In this document: piece after piece, positions 17,660 through 26,525 of the stretch
How positions within the stretch are numbered: the stretch's first letter is position 1
Layout of the letters: the number at the start of each line of letters is the position of its first letter
Source: Xanthomonas sp. 3793
Lineage (GTDB): Bacteria > Pseudomonadota > Gammaproteobacteria > Xanthomonadales > Xanthomonadaceae
Direction: 5' to 3'
DNA: 64,000 nucleotides
Assembly (NCBI RefSeq): GCF_024806835.1
Contig: NZ_JANTYU010000007.1
Span: forward strand, 186,001 to 250,000
The notes under the pieces: generated by a model
Told to the model about the DNA's origin: nothing
The model's database searches: none
Seen by the model: the letters and a program-made list of their open reading frames with translations, nothing else
Position numbers and translations under genes: made by a program

Positions 17660-18050
17660 GGGACGGCGTCGCGGCCAGGTCCGCTCCTACGAAGCGTGGA
17701 ATCTCGGCCGGATGGTGGGTGGCGGTGTCTCCCTTTGTGCCGGCGTTGCACGCCGTCGCGTGCGATGCATTGATCCAGGCGAATGCGTTTCTTTTTGCGT
17801 TGGTCGATGCCTGCAGCCGAAGCGCGGGTGCTGTGTCGGGACGGCGTCGCGGCCAGGGCCGCTCCTACGAGGCGTGGAATCTCGGCCGGATGGTGGGTGG
17901 CGGTGTCTGCCTGCGTGTCGGCGTTGCATGCCGTCGCGTGCGATGGATGCATTGGACCAGGCGAACGCGTTTCTTTTGCGTTGGTCGATGCCTGCTGCCC
18001 AGGCGCGGATGCAGTGTCTGTCCGGCGTCGCGGCCGGAGCCGCTGCGATG
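17660..18050. repeat. 178-bp direct tandem repeat, about 2.2 copies
   Basis: The unit starting gggacggcgtcgcggccagg at 17660 recurs at 17838 and, decayed and cut short, at about 18019. Copies 1 and 2 share nearly all of their sequence, including gcgtggaatctcggccggat and gcgttggtcgatgcctgc. Each begins with one arm of the palindrome found at 9830-9899. The surrounding gene-free stretch 17441-17659 carries only short G/C-rich inverted pieces. No protein-like frame is conserved between copies. Confidence 0.8.
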
Positions 18051-18112
18051 CAACAGCAACATTACCTTGGGTGCTGTTTCAGGACCTATGGTTGCGACAG
18101 GACCTGCGATTG

Positions 18113-18168
18113 CGATGCCGGGCCGATGATCGTGGTGCATGCACCGCGCGGTGATCGGCCCGGCATCG
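18113..18168. terminator. Hairpin terminator after the siderophore receptor gene
   Basis: cgatgccgggccgatgatc at 18113-18131 pairs with gtgatcggcccggcatcg at 18151-18168, giving a stem of about 17 bp with one mismatch. It lies 9 bp beyond the receptor stop on the minus strand. Confidence 0.6.
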
Positions 18169-18176
18169 TGGTTTCT

Positions 18177-20378
18177 TCAATACCGCCAGCGCAGGGACAC
18201 GCTGACAAAGCGCGGTTCGCCGTAGTTCTGGTAGTCCAGATTGGCCCAGTAGGTCTTGTCGAACGCGTTGCGTACCGCCAGCGTGGCTGTCCACTGATCG
18301 CTGATGCGGTAGTTGGCGTTGAGGTGCACCAACGCATACGGGTTCTGCACCACGGTGACCGGTGTGGTGGCGCCGCTGCCGTCGCCGGTGGGGCGTGCGA
18401 TGTTGAAGCCGCGCACCGCGCTCTGCCAACTGACGCCACCGCCGATGCTCAGGCGGTCCCACGCGCCGGGCAGGCGTACCTGGGTGGACAGCTGCAGATA
18501 GTCCTCGGGCAGGTTGGCGTAAATCGCATCGGTGGGCGGGCGCGTCACCTTGACGTGGGTAAAGCCGGCGTTGACGGTCCAGCCGGGCAGGATCTCGCCG
18601 TTGAAATCCATTTCCCAACCGCGGCTCTTGGTGCCGTTGATACCGATGTAGGCCGAATTGCCGTCCGGCAACGAGGATTCCGGCTGGGTCATGTCGCGCA
18701 CCGCGAAGTTGTCCTGCTTGGCCTCGAACACGGCGGCGGTGGCCATCGCGCGGCCATCGAGCAGTTGCGCCTTGATGCCGGCTTCCAGATTGGAGCCTTC
18801 CACCGGTGCAAGCAGGTTATTGTCCTTGTCGCGGTAGTTCTGCGGATTGAAGATCTCGGTGTAGCTGGCATAGAGCGACACGTCCGGCACGATGTCGTAG
18901 ACCAGGCCCACGTACGGGGTGACTTCATCGCTCACCTGGTACCGGCCGCTGGTGCCGGTGTAGGCGCCGTTGGTGTTGAAGGCCTGGGTGCGGGTTTCCC
19001 AGGAACTCAGGCGTGCGCCGGCGATCAGCGACAACGGCTCGGCCAGGCGTAACCGAGTGGAGGCGTACACGCCGCGCTGGGTGGTGCGCGCTTCGCGGCG
19101 GGAGCCGGTGCGGCTGTAGGTCACCTCGGGGGCATCGCCATCCCAGTTGCGGATGTTGGGAATCCGATAACAGCGCTCGGGCGCGCCGCTTTCGTTGATG
19201 CACGTTCCCCAGCCGCTGGGGTACTGCTGGGCAAGGCCGTACGTGGTCGATTGCAGATCCTGCCAGCTGCCGCCCAGCACCACGTCGTGCCGGCGGCCGA
19301 ACAGCGAGAACCCGCCCGACAGGTACACATCCACGCCATCGCGCGCATCGCTGGTTTCGCCGGTGCCGGTGCGCAGGAACACGCCGCTGCCATCGGCGGC
19401 CGGGTAGCCGGTGCCGTAGACGCGAATGCTTTGCACATCGCCCTTGGTGTGCGCGTAGTTGACGCGCAGCAACCAGTCCTCGCCGAAGCGTTGTTCCAGA
19501 TTGGCGAATGCAGTGCTGGTTTCGCGCTGCCAGCGGGTCCATTCCGGTGCCATGTTGGTCGAGCGCGATAGATTGGCCAACCTGCCATCGGCCGCAAAGA
19601 ACGGCACCGTGCCCCAGGTCGAACCGACCGGGCTGTTGTCCTGGCGCTGGTAGCCCACGGTGAGCGTGGTGCTGTCGGTCAGGTCGCCTTCCAGCACCGC
19701 CATGCCGGACATCTTGTTGTCGTGGTAACGGTCGTAGTAATAGTCGCGGTCCTGCCAGGCCGCAACCACGCGGCTGCGGAAGCGGCCATCGTCGGTCAGC
19801 GGGGCGTTGACGTCGGCCTGCATGCGGCGGAAGTCCCAGGTACCGGCGCTTGCGGCAACCGAAGCGTCGAACGTCTTGCCCGGGCGCTTGCGCAGCAGGT
19901 TCACCGTGGCCGAGGGAATGCCCGCACCGGTCAGCAGGCCGTTGGCGCCGCGGATCACTTCGATGCGGTCGTAAAACACCGTGTCGTATTCCTGATTGGT
20001 CGCGCCGCTGTAGGTGGGCAGGCCATCGACCTGGAAGTCGGTGATCTGGAAACCGCGCGCAAAATACAGCGGGCGCTGGGTGTCGTAGAACGACACGTTG
20101 ACGCCGGTGACATTGCGCATCACGTCATCGATGCTGAAGAGCGACTCGTCCTCCAGCCGCTGCAGCCCGATCACGCTCACCGATTGCGGCGTCTCCTGCA
20201 GCGTCAGCGGCAAGCGCGTGGTGGTGGCCGGTTGCGCGCGGCTGACCGCGCCATTGACGGTGACCTGGTCGAGCGTCTTGGCATCGGCCAGGTCGGCGGC
20301 GTGCGCAGCAGCGGGCCAGGTCAATGCGCACAACAAGGCAACAGACAGCGGAGTCAGTGGGTGGGTCGGTGCAGGCAT
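18177..20378 (-). CDS. TonB-dependent siderophore receptor
   Basis: 733 residues. Signal peptide ending PAAAHAAD. The plug domain starts with LPLTLQETPQSVSVIG, typical of ferric-siderophore receptors, then DDVMRNVTGVNVSFYDTQRP and RIEVIRGANGLLTGAGIPSA. A 22-strand-type barrel follows, ending in aromatic FVSVSLRWRY, the outer-membrane C-terminal signature. There is no N-terminal STN signalling extension, so it is unlikely to drive its own sigma factor. It imports a ferric siderophore across the outer membrane using TonB. Ligand unknown. A Fur-like box about 150 bp upstream suggests iron repression. Confidence 0.93.
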   Translation of the reverse strand: MPAPTHPLTPLSVALLCALTWPAAAHAADLADAKTLDQVTVNGAVSRAQPATTTRLPLTLQETPQSVSVIGLQRLEDESLFSIDDVMRNVTGVNVSFYDTQRPLYFARGFQITDFQVDGLPTYSGATNQEYDTVFYDRIEVIRGANGLLTGAGIPSATVNLLRKRPGKTFDASVAASAGTWDFRRMQADVNAPLTDDGRFRSRVVAAWQDRDYYYDRYHDNKMSGMAVLEGDLTDSTTLTVGYQRQDNSPVGSTWGTVPFFAADGRLANLSRSTNMAPEWTRWQRETSTAFANLEQRFGEDWLLRVNYAHTKGDVQSIRVYGTGYPAADGSGVFLRTGTGETSDARDGVDVYLSGGFSLFGRRHDVVLGGSWQDLQSTTYGLAQQYPSGWGTCINESGAPERCYRIPNIRNWDGDAPEVTYSRTGSRREARTTQRGVYASTRLRLAEPLSLIAGARLSSWETRTQAFNTNGAYTGTSGRYQVSDEVTPYVGLVYDIVPDVSLYASYTEIFNPQNYRDKDNNLLAPVEGSNLEAGIKAQLLDGRAMATAAVFEAKQDNFAVRDMTQPESSLPDGNSAYIGINGTKSRGWEMDFNGEILPGWTVNAGFTHVKVTRPPTDAIYANLPEDYLQLSTQVRLPGAWDRLSIGGGVSWQSAVRGFNIARPTGDGSGATTPVTVVQNPYALVHLNANYRISDQWTATLAVRNAFDKTYWANLDYQNYGEPRFVSVSLRWRY

Positions 20379-20526
20379 CGGTCTCTCATCGATCGTGGGC
20401 GCACGCCGGGGCGTGGCGACAGGAAGCAGGCATGCGTCGGCGTGCTGCTCGGGCGACGAGCTGGCTGGCCTGGCGAGGCTGGCGGATCGACGAACAGGAC
20501 GTGGCCGGAGGCGGCCGGACGTTAGG

Positions 20527-20548
20527 TAAATGTAAATCGTTATCGTTT
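20527..20548 (-). promoter_or_regulatory. Fur-box-like site upstream of the siderophore receptor
   Basis: Read on the minus strand the sequence is acgataacgatttacattta, close to the GATAAT-type hexamer array of Fur operators (two GATAAC/ATTTAC-like hexamers around one base). It lies 150 bp before the receptor start in an otherwise gene-free 322-bp gap and is markedly more AT-rich than its surroundings. Confidence 0.55.
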
Positions 20549-20700
20549 GCCGGGCAAGTGCGGCGTGGTTGCGGCAGCTGGTCCTCGTCAGGAGGCACCT
20601 CCTAGTTTGTCTAGTAGGGAGCGCGCCTGTGCGGACGCTGCTGTTGTCGCATGCATTTGGCTAGACTTGCGGCAGGTCATCCAACGAGCAACGATCCGCT

Positions 20701-21546
20701 ATGCATGCCCACGCGCTCATTCTGCTGCTGCCGATCGCCCTCGCCGGCGGCTGCACTCAGGCCGCACCGAGTAGTGCCGCGCCCGCAGCGACGGCAACCG
20801 CCATGCCACTGCAAGCGCCATCCGCCGCGGCGCCAGCGACGCCGGCCATTGCCCAATTTTTTCGCAAGGATATGACCTACAGCGAACTGCGCACGCGGTT
20901 GCTAAGAGACGACTGGCTACCGTTGCGCGAGCCCAGGTGCTGGGACAATATCGGCGGCGACGCGGATGTGTGTCGCGTCCTGCCGGAGGTCGACAGCTGC
21001 AGCGCGGACGGCTACTGCATCATGCGCTTCGCCAACCGCGCGCTCGGCCTGCAGGCCCAGATCACCACCTACGGCCCTTACGATGCATACAACGCCACAG
21101 GCGGCGGCAGCGCGCTGAAGGCGCGTTCACTCGACGTGCAGGCACCGCCGCGCACGCCGCAGGCGACCGCCTGCCCGGCGCAGGATTTCGCCCAGTTCCT
21201 GCAGCGCTTTGCTGCGGACGAGACGATCCAGCGCCAGTTCACCGCGCCGTTCGTCAAGGCGATGGAGCTGCGCTCCGATGGCGACGGTGACCAGGAACAG
21301 CCGGTCTACCTGCGTGCGCAGGACTACCGGGACTTCGACCTGCGCTACCAGGGCGGCGCGTTCCACTTCGTCGATCCCGACGGCAAGGTGGATGCGGCCC
21401 CGCTGCGCGTCCAGGTCACCCAACCGGACGCGCACGGGCAGCTGGTGCGTTACTCCATGAACATGTCGGAAGGCAATTCCTTCCTGTTCGAGCAACGAGA
21501 CGGATGCTGGTACCTCAGCGAGGACCCTGAAGCCCCCGCTCCCTGA
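20701..21546 (+). CDS. Periplasmic lipoprotein, candidate immunity protein (X-Tfi) to the downstream effector
   Basis: 281 residues. Signal peptide with lipobox LAGGC (Cys near residue 18), then an Ala/Pro-rich linker to residue 55 and a globular domain with paired cysteines (PRCWDNIGGDADVCRVL, DSCSADGYCIMRF). No family recognised. It precedes by 56 bp a gene whose product combines cell-wall hydrolase domains with a XVIPCD-like secretion signal. In Xanthomonas citri, such effectors are paired with periplasmic lipoprotein immunity proteins that protect the producer. The immunity role is inferred from this context. Confidence 0.7.
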   Translation: MHAHALILLLPIALAGGCTQAAPSSAAPAATATAMPLQAPSAAAPATPAIAQFFRKDMTYSELRTRLLRDDWLPLREPRCWDNIGGDADVCRVLPEVDSCSADGYCIMRFANRALGLQAQITTYGPYDAYNATGGGSALKARSLDVQAPPRTPQATACPAQDFAQFLQRFAADETIQRQFTAPFVKAMELRSDGDGDQEQPVYLRAQDYRDFDLRYQGGAFHFVDPDGKVDAAPLRVQVTQPDAHGQLVRYSMNMSEGNSFLFEQRDGCWYLSEDPEAPAP

Positions 21547-21602
21547 GGACATATCGGGGTGCCTGTAGAGCGATTTCCCAGAAGGACATGGAGAACGGAT
21601 GC

Positions 21603-23768
21603 ATGAGCAGATACACCATCACTGAAAGCGTCAATCGGCGCGGCGGTACCGAGCACGTACACGACTTCGAGGATCTGGAGAAACACCATCCCAGCTCGGG
21701 CCGCGAGGCCGGCCGCCAGTACGCCACGATCGATGGCAAGCTGGAGGAGGTCCGCCATCTTTCCGATGGCAGGACGTTGATCAAGAAAGACTTCATCCTT
21801 GGGCAGGACACGCCAGGGCCGGTCAGTATCCCGGCCCCGATTGCGGGCTATGTCCATCGAACCAACGATCCCTGGAACACGGTCAAGATCTACGACCGCC
21901 CTTATGTGCCCGGCGGCGACGCGGTGCTGCTGGGACAGGTGCTCCATATGGGCCGCGGTACATCGCCGCCGGAAGGTGCGCGCATCGAGTACGGCCAGCC
22001 GCTTGGACGCATGGCCGACACCGGCACCCCGGGTTCCATCCATGCTCATGTCGAAGTCGATCATGCGCAGTTCCAGCGTTATGTCCGCGACATCGACCGC
22101 GGCGCGATCGCGCCCGGAGTGACCGCGCCCGCCCTGGACGGAGTGCTGCGCCGCGGTGAGCAGGGCGAGGATGTGAAGCATCTGCAGGAAGCGCTGAACC
22201 GCCACGGTGCGCAGCTGCCGACCAATGGCAACTTCGGGCCACAGACCGAAGCGGCGGTGCGCGATTTCCAGCGCACGCAAGGGCTGGAGTTAGTGGACGG
22301 CATCGCCGGCCCCCATACGCTCAAGGCGCTGGGAGTGGCACCGCCCCAGACGCCGGGCGCCGCCAGATCTGCGCCCGGCATGGCCCAGGCAACGCCCGCC
22401 GCACCGCAGCCAGCGACGGCGACTGCGGCAACGCCTTTTCGCGACAGCCCGCTCAGCGCCCTAATCTCCGGGGGCGAGGGCGGCTATGGCTCCTATAATC
22501 GCGGCCGCGCCGGGGATGCCAACGGCGGGCAGATCGATTTCTCCGCGCTCACCGTCGGCGAAGTGATGCGACGCCAGCGGCTGCACGAGACCAACCCCGG
22601 TAGTCCGGACGAACTGTTCGCCGTCGGCAAGTACCAAATGGTACCGGCGACGATGCGAGAAGCCGTCGCTAGGCTTGGCATCGACCCGAGCGAGCAACTT
22701 ACGCCGCAGCTGCAGGAGCGCCTGTTCAACGACTATCTGATTGACGAGAAACGTCCGGAAGTGCGCGACTACATCACCGGGCAAAACACCGACGAGGCCG
22801 CGCGCAGCAATGCGCAGCTGGCTTTGTCGCGCGAGTTCGCCAGCGTCGCCAATCCGGCGACTGGGCGCAGCTACTACGACGGCGACAGCGGCGGCAACGC
22901 GGCCTCGATCACCGCCGCGCAGACCGCTTCGGCGCTGGATCAGATGCGCGACAGCTACCAGCGCAACGTGCAGAGCGGCATGTCGCCCAACGAGGCATAC
23001 CGCGACGTCATGACTGGCGATCGCCACAGCGGCTATCCGTCGGCGCTTGGCGGGACCCTGCGCGAGGGTCGAGGCGCACCCGACGACGTACGTGAGCTGC
23101 AGACCGCACTCAACCGCCATGGCGCCAAGTTGCCAGTCACCGGTACGTTTGATACCGAGACCACCGACGCACTCAAGACCTTTCAGCGCAGCAAACAACT
23201 CGACGACGACGGCATCGCCGGCGCGCGGACGCTCAAGGCCCTGGGCATTGGCCAGCCGACGCAGGCCGCCCCCACCCAGACTCGTACCGATGATGCCGGC
23301 GCGCCTGCGAGGGCGGCGCAGGCGGCTGGGCAGATCGAGGCACAGCCTCGCACGCACACCACTGCTGAAGCAGCGCGCGCGCCGCTGCTGTCAGACAGCG
23401 GCCATCCGGACAACCCCATGTACCAGCAAGCGCTGGCCGAATTGGAGAAGTTCAGCCCTACCTCGGCGTTCAACAACAGAGAGAAGCTGGAGCGCGGTGC
23501 GGCGATGATGGTTTACGAGGCGCGCATCAGTGGTCTGAGCCGTATCGATCACATCGTGCCCAGCACCGACGGCAGCCGCCTCATCGCGGTGGAGGGCGAA
23601 TTGCGCGATCCGGCGCAACGACGCGTGGTGGCGGGTACCGCACAGGCTATCGGCCAATCGGTCGAGCAGACGACGCGCGCGCTCGCGCAGGACGTGCCGG
23701 CGCCCACACCGCTGGCCGCAACGCCAGACCCAGTGGAGCAAACGCGGATGCGCCCGATGGCGCACTGA
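21603..23768 (+). CDS. Multidomain peptidoglycan hydrolase with XVIPCD-like tail, probable type IV secretion effector (X-Tfe)
   Basis: 721 residues from ATG 21603 (GGAG nine bases upstream); ATG 21588 would add five. No signal peptide. Domains in order: M23/LytM-like beta domain to about residue 160 with the HxH pair in SIHAHVEVDH; PG_binding_1 near 180-243 (LQEALNRHGAQLPTNGNFGP); lysozyme-like region near 280-480 (LFAVGKYQMVPATMREAVAR); second PG_binding_1 near 490-550; Pro/Ala linker; C-terminal XVIPCD-like module from about 598 (HPDNPMYQQALAELEKF, ISGLSRIDHIVPSTDGSRLI). XVIPCD tails dock effectors onto VirD4 of the bacteria-killing T4SS. Predicted to degrade the wall of rival bacteria. Confidence 0.85.
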   Translation: MSRYTITESVNRRGGTEHVHDFEDLEKHHPSSGREAGRQYATIDGKLEEVRHLSDGRTLIKKDFILGQDTPGPVSIPAPIAGYVHRTNDPWNTVKIYDRPYVPGGDAVLLGQVLHMGRGTSPPEGARIEYGQPLGRMADTGTPGSIHAHVEVDHAQFQRYVRDIDRGAIAPGVTAPALDGVLRRGEQGEDVKHLQEALNRHGAQLPTNGNFGPQTEAAVRDFQRTQGLELVDGIAGPHTLKALGVAPPQTPGAARSAPGMAQATPAAPQPATATAATPFRDSPLSALISGGEGGYGSYNRGRAGDANGGQIDFSALTVGEVMRRQRLHETNPGSPDELFAVGKYQMVPATMREAVARLGIDPSEQLTPQLQERLFNDYLIDEKRPEVRDYITGQNTDEAARSNAQLALSREFASVANPATGRSYYDGDSGGNAASITAAQTASALDQMRDSYQRNVQSGMSPNEAYRDVMTGDRHSGYPSALGGTLREGRGAPDDVRELQTALNRHGAKLPVTGTFDTETTDALKTFQRSKQLDDDGIAGARTLKALGIGQPTQAAPTQTRTDDAGAPARAAQAAGQIEAQPRTHTTAEAARAPLLSDSGHPDNPMYQQALAELEKFSPTSAFNNREKLERGAAMMVYEARISGLSRIDHIVPSTDGSRLIAVEGELRDPAQRRVVAGTAQAIGQSVEQTTRALAQDVPAPTPLAATPDPVEQTRMRPMAH

Positions 23769-23896
23769 GCCCACGTTGACACGGTGCGATACCCGCTCGG
23801 TTCCGCGTCTGCGTGCGACCCATGACTGCGCGACCGCCGCACTAGAGGCGGTCGCCAGGAGTGCAGTATCCGTCTCTCGATGGTTGCCGCCGTGCC

Positions 23897-24376
23897 TTAA
23901 CTGCGCGGCAGTGGCAAGCCGGCGAAGTCCTTGACGGTGCGCAGGACGAAACTGGAATTGACGTCGGACACGCCGGTGGCGTTGAGCAACCGGTCCAGCA
24001 GAAACCGCGAAAAATGCTCCAGATCGCGCACCTGGACCTGTAACAGATAATCCATGTCGCCGGTCAGCGCCCAGCACGCCACCACTTCGTCCCAACCGCG
24101 CACGCCATCGGCGAACAACTCGATATCGGCCTGACCGTGCTGCTCCAGCTGCACGCGCACGAAGGCCTGCAGACCCAGCCCCAGCGCGCGCGCATCCAGG
24201 CGCGCGCCGTAGCCGGCGATGATGCCCGCGGCCTCCAGCCGTTGCGTGCGCCGCAGGCAGGCCGATGCCGACAGATTCACCTGCACGGCGAGTTCCGCGT
24301 TGCTGGTGCGCCCCTGCGTCTGCAGCAGGGCCAGCAACCGTAGATCGGTGCGGTCAAGAGCGATAGGTTGGTCCAT
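23897..24376 (-). CDS. Lrp/AsnC family transcriptional regulator
   Basis: 159 residues. N-terminal winged helix-turn-helix LDRTDLRLLALLQTQGRTSN...VNLSASACLRRTQRLEAAG, then the RAM/AsnC ligand-binding domain (GLGLQAFVRVQLEQHG, CWALTGDMDYLLQVQVRDLE). Lrp-type proteins form octamers that sense amino acids. It is divergent from phenylalanine hydroxylase with a 128-bp gap that contains an inverted repeat, so it probably controls phhA and itself in response to an aromatic amino acid. Confidence 0.92.
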   Translation of the reverse strand: MDQPIALDRTDLRLLALLQTQGRTSNAELAVQVNLSASACLRRTQRLEAAGIIAGYGARLDARALGLGLQAFVRVQLEQHGQADIELFADGVRGWDEVVACWALTGDMDYLLQVQVRDLEHFSRFLLDRLLNATGVSDVNSSFVLRTVKDFAGLPLPRS

Positions 24377-24406
24377 ATGTTGCGCAGCAGCAGATCAATA
24401 CGCACA

Positions 24407-24441
24407 AATCTTGCGCGATACCGGCAGCGTTGCGCAAGATT
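24407..24441. promoter_or_regulatory. Inverted repeat, probable Lrp-family operator
   Basis: Perfect 10-base arms aatcttgcgc (24407-24416) and gcgcaagatt (24432-24441), 15 bases apart, in the gap between the divergent lrp-like and phhA genes. Further ttgcgc copies flank it at 24380 and 24452. The spacing suits a dimer of dimers of an Lrp-type regulator acting on both promoters. Confidence 0.6.
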
Positions 24442-24504
24442 CGCAATCCTGTTGCGCGGCGATCCGGCTAAGGTGAATCCCTGTCGCCACGGAAGTCCTG
24501 CCGC

Positions 24505-25395
24505 ATGAATACTGCCCCGCGCCGCGTGGAAAACCAGCTTACCGACAAGGGCTACGTGCCGGTCTACACCACCGCCGTGGTCGACCAGCCATGGGACGGC
24601 TACAGCAGCGACGACCATGCCACCTGGGGCACGCTGTACCGCCGCCAGCGCGCGTTGCTGGTGGGCCGCGCCTGCGATGAGTTCCTGCAGGCGCAGGACG
24701 CCATGGGCATGGACGACAGCCAGATCCCGCGCTTCGACGCACTCAACGCGGTACTGCAGGCGGCCACCGGCTGGACATTGGTCGGCGTGGAAGGCCTGCT
24801 GCCGGAGCTGGATTTTTTCGATCATCTGGCCAACAAGCGCTTCCCGGTGACGTGGTGGATCCGCCGCCCCGATCAGATCGACTACATCGCCGAGCCGGAC
24901 CTGTTCCATGACTTGTTCGGCCACGTGCCGCTGCTGATGAACCCGTTGTTTGCCGACTTCATGCAGGCCTATGGCCGTGGCGGGGTCAAGGCGCACGGCA
25001 TCGGCCCGGACGCGCTGCAGAATCTCACCCGGCTGTACTGGTACACGGTGGAGTTCGGCCTGATCGCCACGCCGCAAGGCCTGCGCATCTACGGCGCCGG
25101 CATCGTGTCGTCGAAGGGCGAATCGCTGTATTCGCTGGACTCGCCCGCGCCCAACCGCATCGGCTTCGATCTGCAGCGCATCATGCGCACGCGCTACCGC
25201 ATCGACAGTTTTCAGAAGACCTACTTCGTCATCGACAGCTTTGCGCAGTTGATGGAGGCGACCAGCCCGGACTTCACTCCGATCTACGCTGCATTGGCGC
25301 AACAGGTGCAGGTGCCGGCCGGCGATGTACTCAGTAGCGATGCGCTGATCCAGCGCGGCAGTGGCGAAGGCTGGAGCCGCGACGGCGACGTGTGA
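24505..25395 (+). CDS. phhA: Phenylalanine-4-hydroxylase
   Basis: 296 residues from ATG 24505 with GGAAG upstream. The aromatic amino acid hydroxylase core is clear: EPDLFHDLFGHVPLLMNP supplies the two iron-binding histidines, and YWYTVEFGLI the glutamate. DQIDYIAEPD and QKTYFVIDSFAQL are family-typical. It uses tetrahydropterin and O2 to turn phenylalanine into tyrosine, opening phenylalanine breakdown and feeding tyrosine-derived pathways such as melanin-like pigments. It is a single-domain bacterial form without an ACT regulatory domain. Control by the divergent Lrp-type gene is likely. Confidence 0.96.
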   Translation: MNTAPRRVENQLTDKGYVPVYTTAVVDQPWDGYSSDDHATWGTLYRRQRALLVGRACDEFLQAQDAMGMDDSQIPRFDALNAVLQAATGWTLVGVEGLLPELDFFDHLANKRFPVTWWIRRPDQIDYIAEPDLFHDLFGHVPLLMNPLFADFMQAYGRGGVKAHGIGPDALQNLTRLYWYTVEFGLIATPQGLRIYGAGIVSSKGESLYSLDSPAPNRIGFDLQRIMRTRYRIDSFQKTYFVIDSFAQLMEATSPDFTPIYAALAQQVQVPAGDVLSSDALIQRGSGEGWSRDGDV

Positions 25396-25694
25396 GGCGG
25401 TGCGCTGGTGACGCGGTGGCAGCAGTGGGGCGACGGTGAGCTTGACGAGCGCGGCAGGTTGGTCGTGTTTGCACCGCACTGCGCTCGCTGTGGGACGCAA
25501 TGCGGTGCGATTGCTGGATTCGGCACGCAATCGCGCGCGGGCAGAGTGCGTTGCCCTCGCGCGCCTCGCCCAAGCGACAGCCTGACCCTGGCCAGGCGCT
25601 GCGCCATCGCGCGACGGGAATATCGGATACGTCGCGGCTCGACACCGTCGCCAGCGCGGACTATGGTCCAGATTCCCCACCTCGCCTTCGCTCA

Positions 25695-26339
25695 ATGGAC
25701 CTGACGCATCTGCGCATCCGGCGCTTGGAGCTGGACGACACCCGCCTGCTGTTCACCCTGGCCAACGGCATCCGCATCGACGAGCCGATCCAGGCGCATC
25801 GATTGCTGCTCAAGGCAGCGCCGCCGCAGCGCGCGCAATGGCAGATCACCGACGACGGCCATGGCGTGAACTGGCCCGCGATCGCACCGCCCACACCGGA
25901 AGGCCTGCTCAACATGCCCGAGCTGCTGTGGCGCCGCCGCGCCGCACGCGCGCAGGCAAAGCTGGCCAGCTTGCGCGGACGTCTGGATGGGCTGTCGCCT
26001 GGCGAACGCGAGCTGGTCGCACTCGCACGGCTGGATGCGGACATGACCGAGAGCGGCTACGCCCGCTACTTCGACCGCTGGGATGCGGCTACCCGCAGCG
26101 ACGCGGTGCGCGGTCTGGCAGCGATGGGCGCAGCGCAGACCCGCCAGGCGATCGAAGGCCTGGGCGCAGTGTTCGAACGGCTGGAAGAAGACCCCGACCT
26201 GCTCAGCATCGAAGACATCCTCGACGCGATGAACGAAGCCGACCGCCAACGCGTGCAGGGCTGGGAAGAGGTCTATTACCGCCGCTCCGGCGACCTGGCG
26301 CGGCTGGGGCTGGTGCATTACGGGGTGGACAAGGCCTAA
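25695..26339 (+). CDS. DUF2442 domain protein with C-terminal helical region
   Basis: 214 residues from ATG 25695. The N-terminal 75 residues (RRLELDDTRLLFTLANGIRI, ending in QITDDGHGVNWPAI) match DUF2442, a small beta-rich family. The C-terminal part (ESGYARYFDRWDAATRSDAV, then GLGAVFERLEEDPDLLSIED) is helical and resembles DUF4375/DMP19-like proteins. Both families lack a proven function. The 300-bp gap before it (25396-25694) shows no gene or repeat. Confidence 0.75.
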   Translation: MDLTHLRIRRLELDDTRLLFTLANGIRIDEPIQAHRLLLKAAPPQRAQWQITDDGHGVNWPAIAPPTPEGLLNMPELLWRRRAARAQAKLASLRGRLDGLSPGERELVALARLDADMTESGYARYFDRWDAATRSDAVRGLAAMGAAQTRQAIEGLGAVFERLEEDPDLLSIEDILDAMNEADRQRVQGWEEVYYRRSGDLARLGLVHYGVDKA

Positions 26340-26525
26340 CGTCGTCTGGGCGATGCGCAGCTGGCAGGACGCATTGGCCAACGCCAGCGGCGGGAGTGCA
26401 CAGGCACGCTGCGATGCCCGCCCAACCAGCGCGTGGATGCACCCGCTAGTGCATCCACGCGTTGCCGCCGCATCTATCGGTGATTCGAACGGCACTGTGC
26501 GGGGCAGCGCGGCTGCGCAGTGCGG

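Noticed and set aside
17660..18050. Repeat array as a CRISPR
   Set aside because: The units are 178 bp, adjacent and similar throughout, with no short repeat/unique spacer structure and no cas genes.
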